Source: Hevea brasiliensis (taxonomy: Eukaryota; Streptophyta; Magnoliopsida; Malpighiales; Euphorbiaceae). Taken from it: DNA of 64,000 nt. The notes beneath the pieces were generated by a model, which made no database searches, was not told the DNA's origin, and saw only the letters and a program-made list of their open reading frames with translations. Positions within the stretch are counted from its first letter, which is position 1; each line of letters starts with the position of its first letter. The DNA is taken from the NCBI RefSeq assembly GCF_030052815.1, contig NC_079505.1, positions 78,810,351 to 78,874,350 on the forward strand, read 5' to 3'. Of this stretch, positions 1 through 11,993 are shown one piece after another. The translations under genes were made by a program, and so were the position numbers.

Positions 1-2338
1 TGTAGTTTACTTCATTTGTTGGTTTGAGATATGTAAATTCAGATTTGATTAAATTTAGCTGTGTACACTGACACACAAATTCTTACTTGTAGAATCATTT
101 GTTCCTTCTATATCAAGAGATTGCATTGTGTTACCTTCTACTGATACAAACTTGTCATACCATTTGAGCTATGGCCTTTTATAAGTTGTCCAATTGATTG
201 TTTTTTCATATCCAAAATGTCATGCTAAGCAACCCAACCATTCAGCAAGTTCTTATATTCCTTTTCACTTTCAGTAATGTTATAAGCCTCAAACAATATG
301 AATATGCTTGTTCAACTTTCTAGTTAAGGGAAAAAGAAAACAACCAATCCATTCTATTGATAGAGAAGTTTTTTCTGCTATTTTGTTAGTCTATGGCTTC
401 GGGTGTATATACAAGTATATCATGCTTAGTTGCCAATCTCAATCACATTACGCTCATCAATATGGGAATCATTTACCACATTTATCATGTTTGTATTCGG
501 CCTACCAGAAAAATTGATGGGGGCTTTTGCTAGTTTCTTGATTCCAACTATTCCAAGATTAGTACCTCGAGCACTCATTTGTATTCTTGTTTGTCATTGA
601 TTAATTACCTGCTTTTCTGTACTTGAAGTTAAAGAATTCTATGTATGGGTGGGGGACGTATTTTGGATTTTTCCTACTGGTTTCTCCCAGGATCTTGACA
701 CTGCTGGAACTACCATGAGGCCTACATGCAGTGTTCTAGTTTTGACCAAGCTTACCAAGGGCAAATGAACCAGGATGAACAGGAAAAATTGAAGGCAGGT
801 TATGCACAAGTTTTATCTGATGTATCTGAAATCACATCCTCGCTTTTCTGAAAGACAAATGTATATGCACAAGTTTTATCTGATGTATCTGAAATCACAT
901 CCTCGCTTTTCTGAAAGACAAATGTATATGCACAAGTTTTATCTGATGTATCTGAAATCACATCCTCGCTTTTCTGAAAGACAAATGTAGCTGTGGTATT
1001 TTTTTCTTCATTAAATAATGCTGCGAATTAATTTGTTCCATGGTTAGCATTGTGATTGTATTTACTTGCCTTTGGAGTGGGGTTGGGAGCAAGGAACAAC
1101 TAATTGTGTCATTTATACGCAGAAAGAAGAAAGCAATTCAGCTGCCTACCTACCTTTTGTTATGCAATATTGGGGACTTCAATTTTCTGTGAAATTTAAC
1201 CAGAAGCAGACTGCCAAGGTGAATGCTGACAGGCTTTTGAACATATATACGTGTAAATGTGCGTGTACCTGCTTGCTTGTGTATCTGCACATTCAAATGT
1301 GTATATGTGGATTCTGCATATTATAGACATGCCTGACAGTGCTTTTATTTCGATTTCAAATAGATACTGAAGGGTAAAGTGCCATTTATTTCGTGATGTA
1401 AACCTAATCTAATAGTCTTTTAAAAATGGAGCCTGATTGATTTTTCAAGAATTCAGATATAATCCAAGGTCTTGTGTCCCATTTCCATTTTGTAGGGGTA
1501 GCTGTCAACATCAACCCAACACCCAACGGGCAGCAGCTGGGGATTATTGATTGATGGCTAAAATGTACTCAATCCCCATTTGGGTTGTGCTTTAGGATAG
1601 AATTGAGGAAAAATGTTTTCAATCCTCAAACTTTTGTCTGAAATTGTTTTATCAATGGGATTCCTCAGCCAATTCTGGTGGTTAAACATTTTTTGCATCA
1701 AATGCCCAGGTCTGCTTTGTGGTCGACTGAAAAGCATGGTTATGAAATTATCTCCTTGCCATTTCTGAAACATAACTTTACATTTTTATGCCATGTGAAA
1801 TGGGTGGGAATGCCACATGAAGCCTACGGGATGTAGGTTCAAAGAACTTTGCACAGAAAGTAATAGCATTTTCTGCGGAATGTTCCTTCTGAAGTTCTTC
1901 CACTGGCTGTGGGCTTGCTTGGGGCATCACAAACCCCTCAAAGTTGTGTGTGTGTGTGTATTTTTAAAGTTGTCTAATATCAATTGCATCCAACTTTTCT
2001 TGAAAGACAGGAAGCAGAAAGTGTGAGAAGGATTTAAATTAGGCATTTTATTATTGTTCCTAGTGCGCTCTTACTAATTATAAAACACAACTAGAGCCAT
2101 GTTTTCTCACATCTCCTGGTGTTTGTTCAGAATTAAAATTTGAGAAGAACTCTTTAGCATTATTCACGTTGAAGTGGAAGATGGTTTTCTACATGATATT
2201 TGGGTTTTGTAAAGTCCCTTCAATAGTTTTATATGCGACTCTTACTATCATCGTTGCTTCATCCACAGTTAACTTGCATTTTGAGTTTATATCAATGGCC
2301 CTAAAGAACAAAAAATCTCAGTGTTTCTCATTTTACAG
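1..2338. other. Gene-like region without a resolved gene model
   Basis: This stretch is less AT-rich than the spacers further right and has splice-like signals on the plus strand, for example a pyrimidine-rich run ending in CAG at about 688-698. From about 712 one frame stays open for about 48 codons (starting CWNYHEAYMQ) and ends in a stop inside the first unit of a tandem repeat. I do not recognise the peptide. The frame is closed shortly upstream, so either an exon boundary is missed or the exon is dead. It may be the 3' part of a gene entering from the left edge, or a decayed copy. Confidence 0.25.
802..990 (+). repeat. Exact 63-bp tandem repeat, three copies
   Basis: Three head-to-tail 63-bp units lie at 802-864, 865-927 and 928-990. 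They look identical apart from the final base or two of the last unit. Because 63 is a multiple of three, one frame reads through all three copies as a repeated 21-residue peptide beginning MHKFYLMYLK, but this is probably not real coding. A different frame, which joins the open stretch upstream, hits a stop at the end of the first unit. The near-identity points to recent expansion, or to an assembly artefact. Confidence 0.9.
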
Positions 2339-2432
2339 CTTCATCAAGAATCACCTTTTGAAGAGTGAAAATCAGCCTGAGACTAAGACTCCTAGGTCCC
2401 AAAATGGCAAGAAGCTACTGAACCGGGCCTAA
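2339..2432 (+). other. Possible terminal exon of an upstream gene
   Basis: A good acceptor (pyrimidine-rich tract ending TTTTACAG) precedes an open stretch that ends at a TAA at 2430-2432. The last 23 codons are basic and hydrophilic, with the ending KKLLNRA, like a protein tail. No domain is visible and I could not join it to a donor. It is offered only as a candidate 3' exon. Confidence 0.22.
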
Positions 2433-4279
2433 GAGAGCTTTCCATTATTATGTGTTAATATTCAAGATAAAATGCTCAATTATTTATTTGAATCTGTGGA
2501 TGATAGAAAGTATTGGATAATCATTTTAACATGTCCATATGATGTATGCAAAGGTTACCCTATTCCCTTTCCTAAAGTAGTGATTTAACTTTTAAATCTT
2601 TGTTTTATACAATTTTTTCTTGCTTTTAGTCAGTGCTCACTTTATTTTTGGGTGGGTATTTTTTTGTCTTTGGTTCCACTTTCTTTCTATAATGCTTATA
2701 AAAGATGTTAAATCTTATCATTGAAGTAAGAGGATTCTAACAAGACATATTTGAACTGTAATCTTCATTTTGAGAGGCTAATCATGCTGTAGAGAGACAC
2801 CCTAACGATGCTTAAGATAGCTAAAAAGCTCAAATTACTGTTTAATATTCTTCTTTAGAGAGTGATTAAACCTAAGTGACTTCCAGCAATAAAGATGCAA
2901 GCTAAGTGACGAAATGGGTAAAGAAACCAAAAGTTTTTAAACTCAAAATAGTGCACGTAGTGGGTTTGGGTCTCTTCAAGGGATCAAAATTATTCATAGA
3001 AAGAGTGTTATTAGTAGGACCCATGCATGTTGTCCTCCAAAACTGGCTTCTTCCACACCATGTTGGCACTATACATATGTTTATACTTGAGCTCATGCAC
3101 GTTTAATTGCTCTCTATCATTTTCCATTGTCTGGTTACTATGATTTTAATAATATTCCAAAATAGCCAATAAGAGAGACAAGGAACAGATGGTGCATGTG
3201 ACCGTTGTCTCCTTAGTCTCTTTTATTGGGTGGTATTAGGAGCTCAGAGAGAATGGAAAAGCTCATGTATGCACTAATAAAGGAAAGAAAAAGCATGGTT
3301 ACGTGTGTGGTATCCTAAGCTTTTAAAGACCAACTTTTCATATAGAATTTGTTCTCTACCTGGCCCTTGTAAAAAAGAAGAGCTACCCTTGCTAAACTTT
3401 GATGAGGCCATTTGCACATCGAGACTGAATCATGTTTTCTGCTCAGATGACGTACAGTGGTTATGGTAGATGAATCCCACTGAGTACGTAATCAAGGGTC
3501 TTTTTGCCTGCACAAGTAAACTACAAGTGCCCTTTTGATAATGTTGCATTTTTATAGTAACTGAAACTATTATCAGTGCAGATATATATGGGTGGGTACC
3601 TGAGTTGTTCTCTTTAATGTCGCATGTATAGATCATAAAATCAAAACAGATAATCACTGGGTAGGTTCTTGTTCATCTCAAAAATGGTTTTAGGTCTACT
3701 TAATTATGCTTACCCTCCATTTGTTTTACAAAAAATTTTTTTTATAAAGAATGTTTTTCACATTTTTTAAGTTTATTGCACTCAGAAAAAATGTAAATGG
3801 AAAATATTTCCTTAGTTAAAGGGAAAATTAAATTATTTTTAAGAAAAAAGAGAAAATTATTTTTTAAACTTTGACAATTTATTAAAATGTAAAAATATTT
3901 ATACATATATGATATAAATGATTACTATTAATTTAACATTGCAATCAAATAATGAAAAATATTTGGAAAAACATTTTTCATAAATAAATTATTTTCCAGC
4001 GAAAACAAGCGAAACCTCAATAATATAGTTTATTTTTATGAAATTATACACATATTTATGATTCAATTTATTGAAAAATTTTTATCTAGATCTAATTTAT
4101 TGTGAACTTAAAATATAAACATGCAAAACTCATATTTTTAATTGGTAAAACTCACCATATCTTGTATCTTGGGGGCATGGTGAACCGGGTCTATATAATA
4201 AAAATTCTTATTTATTATATGTATTTAAATGGTAGAGTTAGATTTGCCATATTTAAGTCATAAAATTCATATCAATATG
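2433..4279. other. Intergenic; one hairpin, AT-rich right half
   Basis: No gene is supported here. The left part is moderately AT-rich and holds a strong inverted repeat at 3166-3229. From about 3720 the sequence becomes very AT-rich and leads into a solo LTR. Confidence 0.6.
3166..3229. other. 64-nt imperfect hairpin (foldback)
   Basis: The arm from 3166 (CCAATAAGAGAGAC...) pairs with the arm ending at 3229 (...TCTCTTTTATTGG). The stem runs for about 25 base pairs with one mismatch near the base, two one-base bulges and a small mismatched patch near the loop; the loop is about six bases. Size and shape would fit a short miRNA-type precursor or a tiny inverted-repeat element. I recognise no known mature miRNA in either arm. 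Confidence 0.55.
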
Positions 4280-5622
4280 TGTAACACCCCGAAATTTTAA
4301 TTTTTATGAGCATTTTGGTATTTTAATTTTATTTAAATTTTAGGAATTTTTTTGAGATTTTTTCGGATTTTAAAATTTCGATTTTTCGATTTCGATTTTC
4401 GAAAATATAAACTTTGATGATTTTTAAAAATTAATTTAAAGACACGGCAAAACTAAAAATATCTTGTGTCCAAAATCATCTACAACCTAGTTTTTACGTT
4501 TTTTTAGTGCTCAAATAGGGATAAAAAAAATTAAAAATATTCGTGGTAGCTTAGAAAATTACGATACTTTTTGCAATAGCTTAGTAATATTCAAAGTTTT
4601 ATAATTTTTAGAGCTTGTTTGAGCAATTTTGCAAAAATGATCTATAATAAGGATAAAATTGAAATTTGATATGATTGTGATGTATGGATTGTGAGTATAG
4701 AAGTGCTTTTTAGCCAATTGGTCTTTTCTTTTGTTTGTATTGAGTCGATTGTATTAAATAATTGTAATATGATTTCTTCTAATTTGTCGTCAAGTTTGTG
4801 AGTAGAATATTAATTTTAATTGTAATTTCGATATATTTATATGTTCAAGATGCCCATGCATCACTTATATGCATATATTTATGTAGTTAAACTCTAGGCA
4901 CGAATTATGTTGCATTCATAATCATAATGTGCCATGAGTGTTGTTGTGGTAATTTGGGTGATGTGGTGTGGACTATGGATAGGGGACGGCGCGTAGAGTT
5001 CTTGCTTGGACGTTTTTCCCGGGAGTAGTCACGGCACGAGTTCTTTTTTGACCCCGCCGATTTGGTTTATTAAGCGAAGTAGGCTTGAGTTCTTGGTTGG
5101 ATTTAAGAGCTCCCAATATATTATGATTGATGCTACATGTGTGAGTGCTACAAATTACCTTTTTGATGCTATGATGTGAATATGATGTTGATGTTGCATT
5201 TCACTCTGCATTAGTTGATAGTTATAGAGATTATGGTTAAAATTGATATTTTACTTCAAAAATTTTTACAGCCATAGGAGGATATTTTTTCAGGTTAAAG
5301 TTGTTTATCAATATTGTGTAATTTTAATTACTCCAATTTCCGCATGTGTTTTAGTAGAATTATTTGAATTTGTAATATTATTATCATGTTGGACAACTAA
5401 ATATGCTATGCATATTTGATGGATTGAGCTCCCATTTATTTTATGTTGATGAGTATGTGGAGGGTGAGCTCCCAAATGACTATATATTGTGTTAAAACTC
5501 CCGCTGGTAAGTCCATTTTTGTTTTCTGAAATTGGGCCCAAATGGGCCTATTGGGTAAATGAACATTAGGCTTACTACGGGCCTTGGGGCTTTGTCCTAG
5601 TCCCATAGGTTGGGTCGTGACA
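4280..5622 (+). mobile_element. Solo LTR of a Ty3/gypsy-type retrotransposon
   Basis: The block begins TGTAACACCCCG and ends GGGTCGTGACA, the TG...CA termini common to plant gypsy LTRs. It is flanked on both sides by ATATG (4275-4279 and 5623-5627), a perfect 5-bp target-site duplication. There is no internal coding sequence, primer-binding site or second LTR next to it. The 1343-bp unit is therefore best read as a solo LTR left by LTR-LTR recombination. Orientation is inferred from the TGTAACACC start. Confidence 0.85.
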
Positions 5623-5966
5623 ATATGTTTCTAGAAACATGAGAACTAATTTAATAATTACAAAAAGATTAAATTAATTTGAAATTAGATAACACAAAAT
5701 CCTTTTTTCTTAGGAAACATGTTTCTGTCGATATTTTGAGTTTATTTTTTATCTATAAAACGTGTTCATCTAAATGCACATGTACAACATCTTTGTAAAC
5801 TTAGGTTGTGAGAGCTTTTAAATGGTGCATTACTCATTCAATTTGGGTTAGAAACAAGAGATTAGTTTATAAATTTGGTAGGTTGAATAATGAAATCTGA
5901 AATTTTTTTCTTCTCTAATGTAGAAGAAAACATACAGTTTTTTTAGGCTCAATGCAATCACTAAAG

Positions 5967-6196
5967 TCCTGTTAGGCATTGAATTTCAGAGTCTGAAACT
6001 GCTTTTCTGAATAAAAGCACCATTTTAGATGTTGTTGAGAAAAACAGTTTGAAAAAAATTATTTTATTATTTTAGTGTTCTTATGACTAAAACTGATCAA
6101 ATTTAATTTTTAATTATTTTTTAACATTCTCTAACTAGTGTATTTAAAAAAATGATTTTCTCAACAGCAGTTTCAACAGTAATGCCAAACAGGCCC
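5967..6196. mobile_element. hAT-like MITE
   Basis: About 230 bp with inverted ends: CCTGTTAGGCATT on the left against a right end whose complement reads CCTGTTTGGCATT. The similarity continues inward around the GAAACTGC motif. The interior is AT-rich and non-coding. A CTAAAG/CTAAGA sequence beside the two ends may be the remnant of a target duplication. Size, ends and the 'gcctgtttggcatt' style of terminus fit non-autonomous hAT elements. Confidence 0.6.
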
Positions 6197-6284
6197 TAAG
6201 AAAGTAATGCCACCTTCAACTGTTCATGACTCTAATAAAAAAGAAATTATGTCATGAGAATTAGAATTAGGCCAATATTATTAA

Positions 6285-7045
6285 TTAGGCTTTTGCTCGC
6301 ACATTACACAGATATAATCATTATTGGTATATTATTTAATTGATAAATAAAGATATCACTATATAGTTTTTCTTATATTTATACTTAATTTATTAAAAAT
6401 GATTTAAGAATAACTTATAAAAAAAATTATGAAAATATAAAAATTAAATATAAATTGAAAATAAATATAAAGAATAAATAATAAGATACCAATAAAATGT
6501 ATATAAATAAATTCTAATAAGATGAAAATTACCTTAGTGATATTTGTGTAAATCGTTCATTATCTTTCTAATGTCTTAGTTACTAAAATATCATTTGGTA
6601 AATTTTAGATAAAATCTTAATTGGACATTATATTTTCTATTTGCATTAGGAGGTGATGAATTTGATATTTGATATGTGATATTGTGTTAATATATAATTT
6701 ATAACTATAACTTTTAGTTTTCTTAGTAATAATTAAATTGTAACTATTATCATAATTTTTTTATTATAAAAAATTAATTAAATGATTTTATAATTTTAGT
6801 GTAAAATAAAAAGGTTGCTTTATATAATTTATAATTATATTCCACAATTTTCTTAATATTAATTAAATTATAATTATTATCATAATTTTTTTTATTAAAT
6901 GCTTTATATATAGGTCCATCAGTGCTTATATATCACTACATGTATATCATCAATCAATGTTAAGTAAAATTATTAGGAGAATAGGAACAAAATAGATAAA
7001 TAAGAAAAAAATTCAATAGAGCATCACTTGTCAGATTTTGATTAT
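6285..7045 (-). mobile_element. Helitron-like non-autonomous element, copy 1
   Basis: On the minus strand this is the same family as 8968-9742, co-linear over nearly its whole length. The 3' end (plus-strand left edge) reads GCGAGCAAAAGCCTAA followed by T, matching the Helitron rule of a CTRR end before a host T. The 5' end has diverged beyond about 7045. There is no transposase, no terminal inverted repeat and no coding capacity. The Helitron assignment rests on termini and lack of inverted ends; family membership with the other copies is clear. Confidence 0.55.
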
Positions 7046-7567
7046 TTATATTAGATATTTTGATGTTAATTTCACTGATGATCATAAATTATAGATTGGA
7101 TCTCATGGCTTTAAAAATTAAAATTGTAGAATTTGTATAACATAGCGCATGCAAGAACATTAGAAAGATTATGATTAGAGAATTAAAGGCAACTTAGAGT
7201 AGATCTCAGTAATGAGAACCAATTTTTTAGCGTTCTCATGTCTTGGCTTGATTTCTGTTGGGAAAATGTGTAATTGGTGTGAGAGCATTAAGAATTTTGA
7301 TAACGTATCACGTCACTTCCTACTCGAGGCAGAGTGCATAGTGGCGAACTACAATACAAAAATTGGCTGCACAATCTGGCAAGCTTCAAAGGACACAATT
7401 CCAAGTGTGATAGACAACAAAAAGCCAGGCAAAATAAGGCAAAGATTCCTCCATCAAAGACATACGCTAGGAATTTGTGTCACAAATTTAATAATATCTG
7501 AGTATAAGAGCATCATTTGAACATAGATTTTAAAGAGATTTTTAAATTGCTTTAATGGATTTGACTA

Positions 7568-7999
7568 AGAGAGTGTTTGACTTAATTTTATGAAAAATAA
7601 ACTTATAAATATTTAATTTTTAAGTTTATAAGTATTTAAAATTTTAAGCAGTTACGTGATTAGTTAAACTGTTTATAAGTGATTGATAAATAATTAATGT
7701 GTTTGATAAAAAATAGTTTATAAATATATTTATTATTAAAATTACTAAAAATATATTAAATAAAATTTATGATGAAATTTTAAAATTTAAATGATAATGA
7801 TATAATAAAATGATTTATCAAATTAGCTTATAGAATTTATAATCACCAAAATAAAAAACTAAGTTCCCTCAGCTTTATTTTTTTTAGCTTATAAACTCAA
7901 TTTATAAGTCAAAAAATTATTATAAATAAATAAATCAACTTAATTTTAGAGTTTAGAAACTAATTTAATTAGTTTATAAATGAAGACAAACACCCTCTA
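7568..7999. mobile_element. hAT-like MITE, about 430 bp
   Basis: Inverted ends are visible: AGAGAGTGTTTGACTT on the left, and a right end whose complement reads AGAGGGTGTTTGTCTT. The interior is AT-rich with repeated TTATAA-type motifs and no open frame. I could not make out a target-site duplication. Confidence 0.6.
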
Positions 8000-8429
8000 A
8001 AACTTTCTTTAGTGTGATTAATTTCCGATATGCCTACTAAAATAAGAGGTCAATTAACCCTTTTTTTTTATTAAATTACTTTTATGTATATATACATATA
8101 TTTATTTGGATTGACCTCTTATAAATTTAATTATTGAACTCTATTTTATAATAACAATTATATCTCCATAAGTAGTAAATTAATTGACTTTTTTTATTAA
8201 AAAAAATCTTGATCACAAAAAATATTTTTTTATATATTGACTTGATAAAAAGGTTTTTTAGATCTGATATTTTCTCTCATAATTTTTAGATTTCTCATTT
8301 AAGATTAAGTGTGAGAGATAAACCAAAATCTTTAAATACTTGTTATAGGGTTCAACCATTAATTTTTTTTTATAGAAAAACTCTTGTGAAAAGTTGGCAA
8401 GCACTTTCAAGTGCTTGTGGATTTCAAGA

Positions 8430-8726
8430 GTAACTAATATTAGTTATGAAAGCAATAGACATGAATGATGATACAGTTGAAGTGGTCATTTGTTTTTGCG
8501 ACAGAAATTCATTTTATTTCCTTAAGATTTAATGACGATAGTAGCAACGGCAAAAGCCATTGTTCATTCCATTTCTAATTTTAGCAACGGCCACATTTTT
8601 TCATCATAAAAATTACCAATGAGGATTTTTGAAACAGATTTCCTTCTCTCAGAAATTCATTCCGGAAACCTTCAGCGACAAAAAAAATCAGTCGCTAAAG
8701 GTTTTTTTTCTTTTTTTTTTCTAGTG
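8430..8726. mobile_element. CACTA (En/Spm-type) transposon terminus, truncated
   Basis: The right edge is CTAGTG at 8721-8726, the complement of a CACTAG terminus. Just inside are subterminal motifs typical of CACTA ends: GCGACAAA, then CAGTCGCTAAAGG, plus GCAACGGC and GCGACAGAAA repeats further in. No matching CACTA end was found on the left, so this looks like one end of a broken element. The left limit is approximate. Confidence 0.5.
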
Positions 8727-8967
8727 AAATGTGTATGTCGTGAAAGTTATATGGCACAAATCTTATATATTTAATTTGAGGATTATGATATAGCAATTTT
8801 CATATAAAATGTGACAACATAAGTGCTATCAATCTAATTAAAATTTTTATTCATTATTTAAGAATAAAGAACATTAAAATCAAATAATGTATTATAAGGG
8901 AGTATGTTCAAAATGGAGATATTGGAAGAGAAATTATTTCATCAAATTAGCAATTAATAGATATATA

Positions 8968-9742
8968 TCTATATAAAAAATAATAAAACTTGTCTCAAAA
9001 TAAACTTATCAAAATGTGACAAGTTGCGCTCTATTAGATTATTTTCTTATTTGTTCATTTTGCCTTTATTTCCCTAACAATTTTACAATATTGACTGATG
9101 ACATGTAGTGACATATAAATACTAAGACTTATAAGGCATTTAATAAAAAAAATTATGACAATAGTTATAATTTAATTAATAATAGTTACAATTAATTAAC
9201 ACTAGAAAAACTAACAATCATGGTTATAAATTATATAAACCAAGTAATCTTTTTATTTTCCATTATAATTATAAAATCATGTACTTAATTCTTTATAACA
9301 AAAAAATTATGACAATAGTTATGATTTAATTAATATTAGGAAAATTAAAAATTAAAATTATAAACTATATAAACTAATATAAAAAATCTTTTTAATGTAA
9401 ATAAAAAAATATAATGATCAATCAAGATATTTTCTCTTGAACTTACTGAATGATATTTTAGTAATTAAGGCATTAGAAGAAGATGATTAACAATGATAAA
9501 AATTTATTTATATGCATTTTATTGATATCTTATTATTTATTCTTTATATTCATTTTCAATTTATATTTATTATTTATATTTATTTTCTTTATATTTTTAA
9601 ATTTTTTTATGAGCTATTCCTGAAATATTTTAAATAAATTAAATATAAATATATAAAAAAAAGCTATATGGTGATATCTTCAATTAATTAAATAATATAC
9701 TAATAGTGATTATATCTGCGGAACCTGCGGGAAAAAGCCTAG
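8968..9742 (+). mobile_element. Helitron-like non-autonomous element, copy 2
   Basis: The element starts TCTATATAAA after an A and ends GCGGGAAAAAGCCTAG before a T. That is the A|TC...CTRR|T layout of Helitrons, with a GC-rich stretch about 10-20 bases inside the 3' end. About 775 bp, AT-rich, non-coding. It is homologous to copy 1 in opposite orientation (6285-7045) and to a third copy at 63307-63803. The 3' hairpin is imperfect, which lowers certainty. Confidence 0.55.
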
Positions 9743-11023
9743 TTTACAAAGCCTTTTAATGAGGATTTTTTTTTTTGAACTGCTTTTAATGAGAATATAT
9801 TTGTCACGTAATATATAAAATTGATAAAATCAATAGTATAATAGTATAGGATAGATTTGAAACTTAGTAAAATTTAGAATTTTTTTTATATAGGCCTAAG
9901 AGAAAAAGTACAGAAGTGTACATTGCAGAAGATATAGATGGCCCGTGACAGAATCATATAACATACATATATACACATAGGAGAGGTTGGTATCATGACT
10001 GGCTTCTCTTATATTAGGTACAAAAACATAGTGGGTGAAGGAAGAAATTGTAAGGTGACGGGGGATACATGGTGGGGTTAGGGAATGCCGACTATTTTGG
10101 AGGCTTTATAAAGTGTTCTTCTTAGTTTCTAAGGGACAAAGGACAGTGCATATATCATGTGAATTGGTACAAACTGTTCAAAACAATAGTGGCTTCTTGG
10201 CTTCTCTATCTCCTCTCCATTCAAACAAGACAAGTGGTAAAAAAAGAAAAAAAAAAAAAGAAACAATTATTTCCTACTCATTTGATGGGTATCTAGTCTA
10301 GTTGAAGCATATCTTCATTAGGATTATTATTACTCAACTTCTCTTTACAACCCCACTTGTTTTGACTCCCTTTTGACTCCAACAAGCAAGCTCCTGCTTC
10401 TCTAATTTTCTCTTTAGTTGATTTGGTAATTAGCTGTGTTAAATGATCAACATCAGGGAAGCGTTAAAAGTAAAGTGGATGTTAATGGAGCCAAGAAAGA
10501 ACTGATGAGTTGATGGGAAAAGACACCGTATCTTTGTCAAAATTCCTAAGGAAAAAAAGATAATAATGAATCCACTAAATGGGTTGCTTATTGGTTGTGG
10601 TGGTGGAGGGAGGAGACATATGGTACACAAAGTCGTCCGTTTGGCCTTCAATTTTCCTTTAATGGTAAAGTTAATTCATGGGCAAATCCACTGGCAATGG
10701 CCCTACACTCCTTCTCTCATATAATTGTATGAGTTCTGTGTTGTGCATGTTCCAATCACAAGAGAGATTAGTGGCGAGGTTAAGTGGGTCAATTTGGGAC
10801 CCAAATTTTCTCATCCTAAATCCCGACTGACAGGCAGCACTTTTTCATTTCAGTGGTTGGAAGCAATTTTCATGCATTTTAAAGATGGTTCATGAAGCTA
10901 GCTAACAGCTATCTTTCTTTTGGAAAAGAGAAAAAGAAAAAAAAAAAAAAAAGAACTGGGTGATTGTGGGTGTTATGCCCTTCTCTATCTCAATCAACTA
11001 CCAAATGAAATGAACATCTCTCA
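9743..11023. other. Intergenic
   Basis: No gene is supported. The region is less AT-rich than its surroundings and has short A-runs (10243-10260, 10933-10951). Two TTTTGACTCC motifs near 10360 resemble W-box cores. Confidence 0.5.
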
Positions 11024-11630
11024 TGTGTTAGGACGCATTCTCACTTCCTACATTAGTTAAGTAATACTTATCCCATATTAAGAAATTAATCATGACACAA
11101 TATAAAATCACTAATATCGTTAGATGGTGACACGTGTCAAGACGTTTATACAACCTATCATTAGTAAGTCTTTGTCACCCATGCAGGTATTACATAATCT
11201 ACCTGAAGTATAGATGACCAAGCAAAAAGATTCACAACCACATCTTCCACCATTGATCGACTGAAAGGTCACAAGACGATTTATGACCCTTTGCATTTAT
11301 TAAAGGACTCGTATAACTTGATCCCAACTTCATTAATGCGTTTGAAATGCCTATATCCATCTAATGAGTGTTCTAGGGCCTAATTAGGGGCGTCTTGTTT
11401 AACAAACGATCCAACTAAAAGAGTACAGCGGACTGCTCACATTTAATCCATTGGAGCCCTACGAATTCTAAGAACTCATTACCTACATTAGAGTGGGATT
11501 TTCTATAACAGCCTTTGGAGAGAAAGTTTCAATCTAGCTTGACAATCTCAACATATAGGAAGAAGTGGCAAAGTTCCTATTAATAGCCAAATACTTGACA
11601 ACATATGACATTTTCTAATTGGTCAAGAAA

Positions 11631-11639
<9 letters not shown>

Positions 11640-11682
<43 letters not shown>
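11640..11682. repeat. (AT)n microsatellite
   Basis: An uninterrupted AT dinucleotide run of about 21 units, following a short poly-A. Confidence 0.95.
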
Positions 11683-11684
<2 letters not shown>

Positions 11685-11747
11685 TCTATAAGTCCTAGGC
11701 ATGCATTCACTTCTGAACTCCCATAATACCGAGCTTATTTACTTCTT

Positions 11748-11993
11748 AGGAGGTATTTGGTAAGAGGTTAATAAGAAGTAATTTTTATTCATGTAACTTT
11801 TAATCACTCATTAATATTGTTAGGATAGTTAAGAAGACTAAGTTAACTTTTAATCTCATTAATAGTTTTACCTTTTTGAAGGATTAAATGTTAATATTCA
11901 GGGACTAGGTTAATAATTACTCTATTGAAATATTAAAACTTATAAGGGTAATATTTAACTCTTATTTTTTTAACTTTCTACCAAATACATCCT
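11748..11993. mobile_element. hAT-like MITE nested in the LTR-like sequence
   Basis: The ends are inverted: AGGAGGTATTTGGTA on the left, and a right end whose complement reads AGGATGTATTTGGTA. The flanks TACTTCTT and TACATTTA share five of eight bases, weakly suggesting an 8-bp duplication. The element separates the TATA-like part of the LTR-like block from its downstream motif. Confidence 0.6.

Noticed and set aside
7212..7520. A 102-codon open frame in repeat-rich DNA
   Set aside because: No recognisable domain, no supporting splice or promoter signal, and it lies between transposon fragments. It could be chance or a transposon relic.
10439..10651. A 70-codon minus-strand frame with a proline run
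   Set aside because: Arises from a GGTGGTGGAGGG stretch; no other support.
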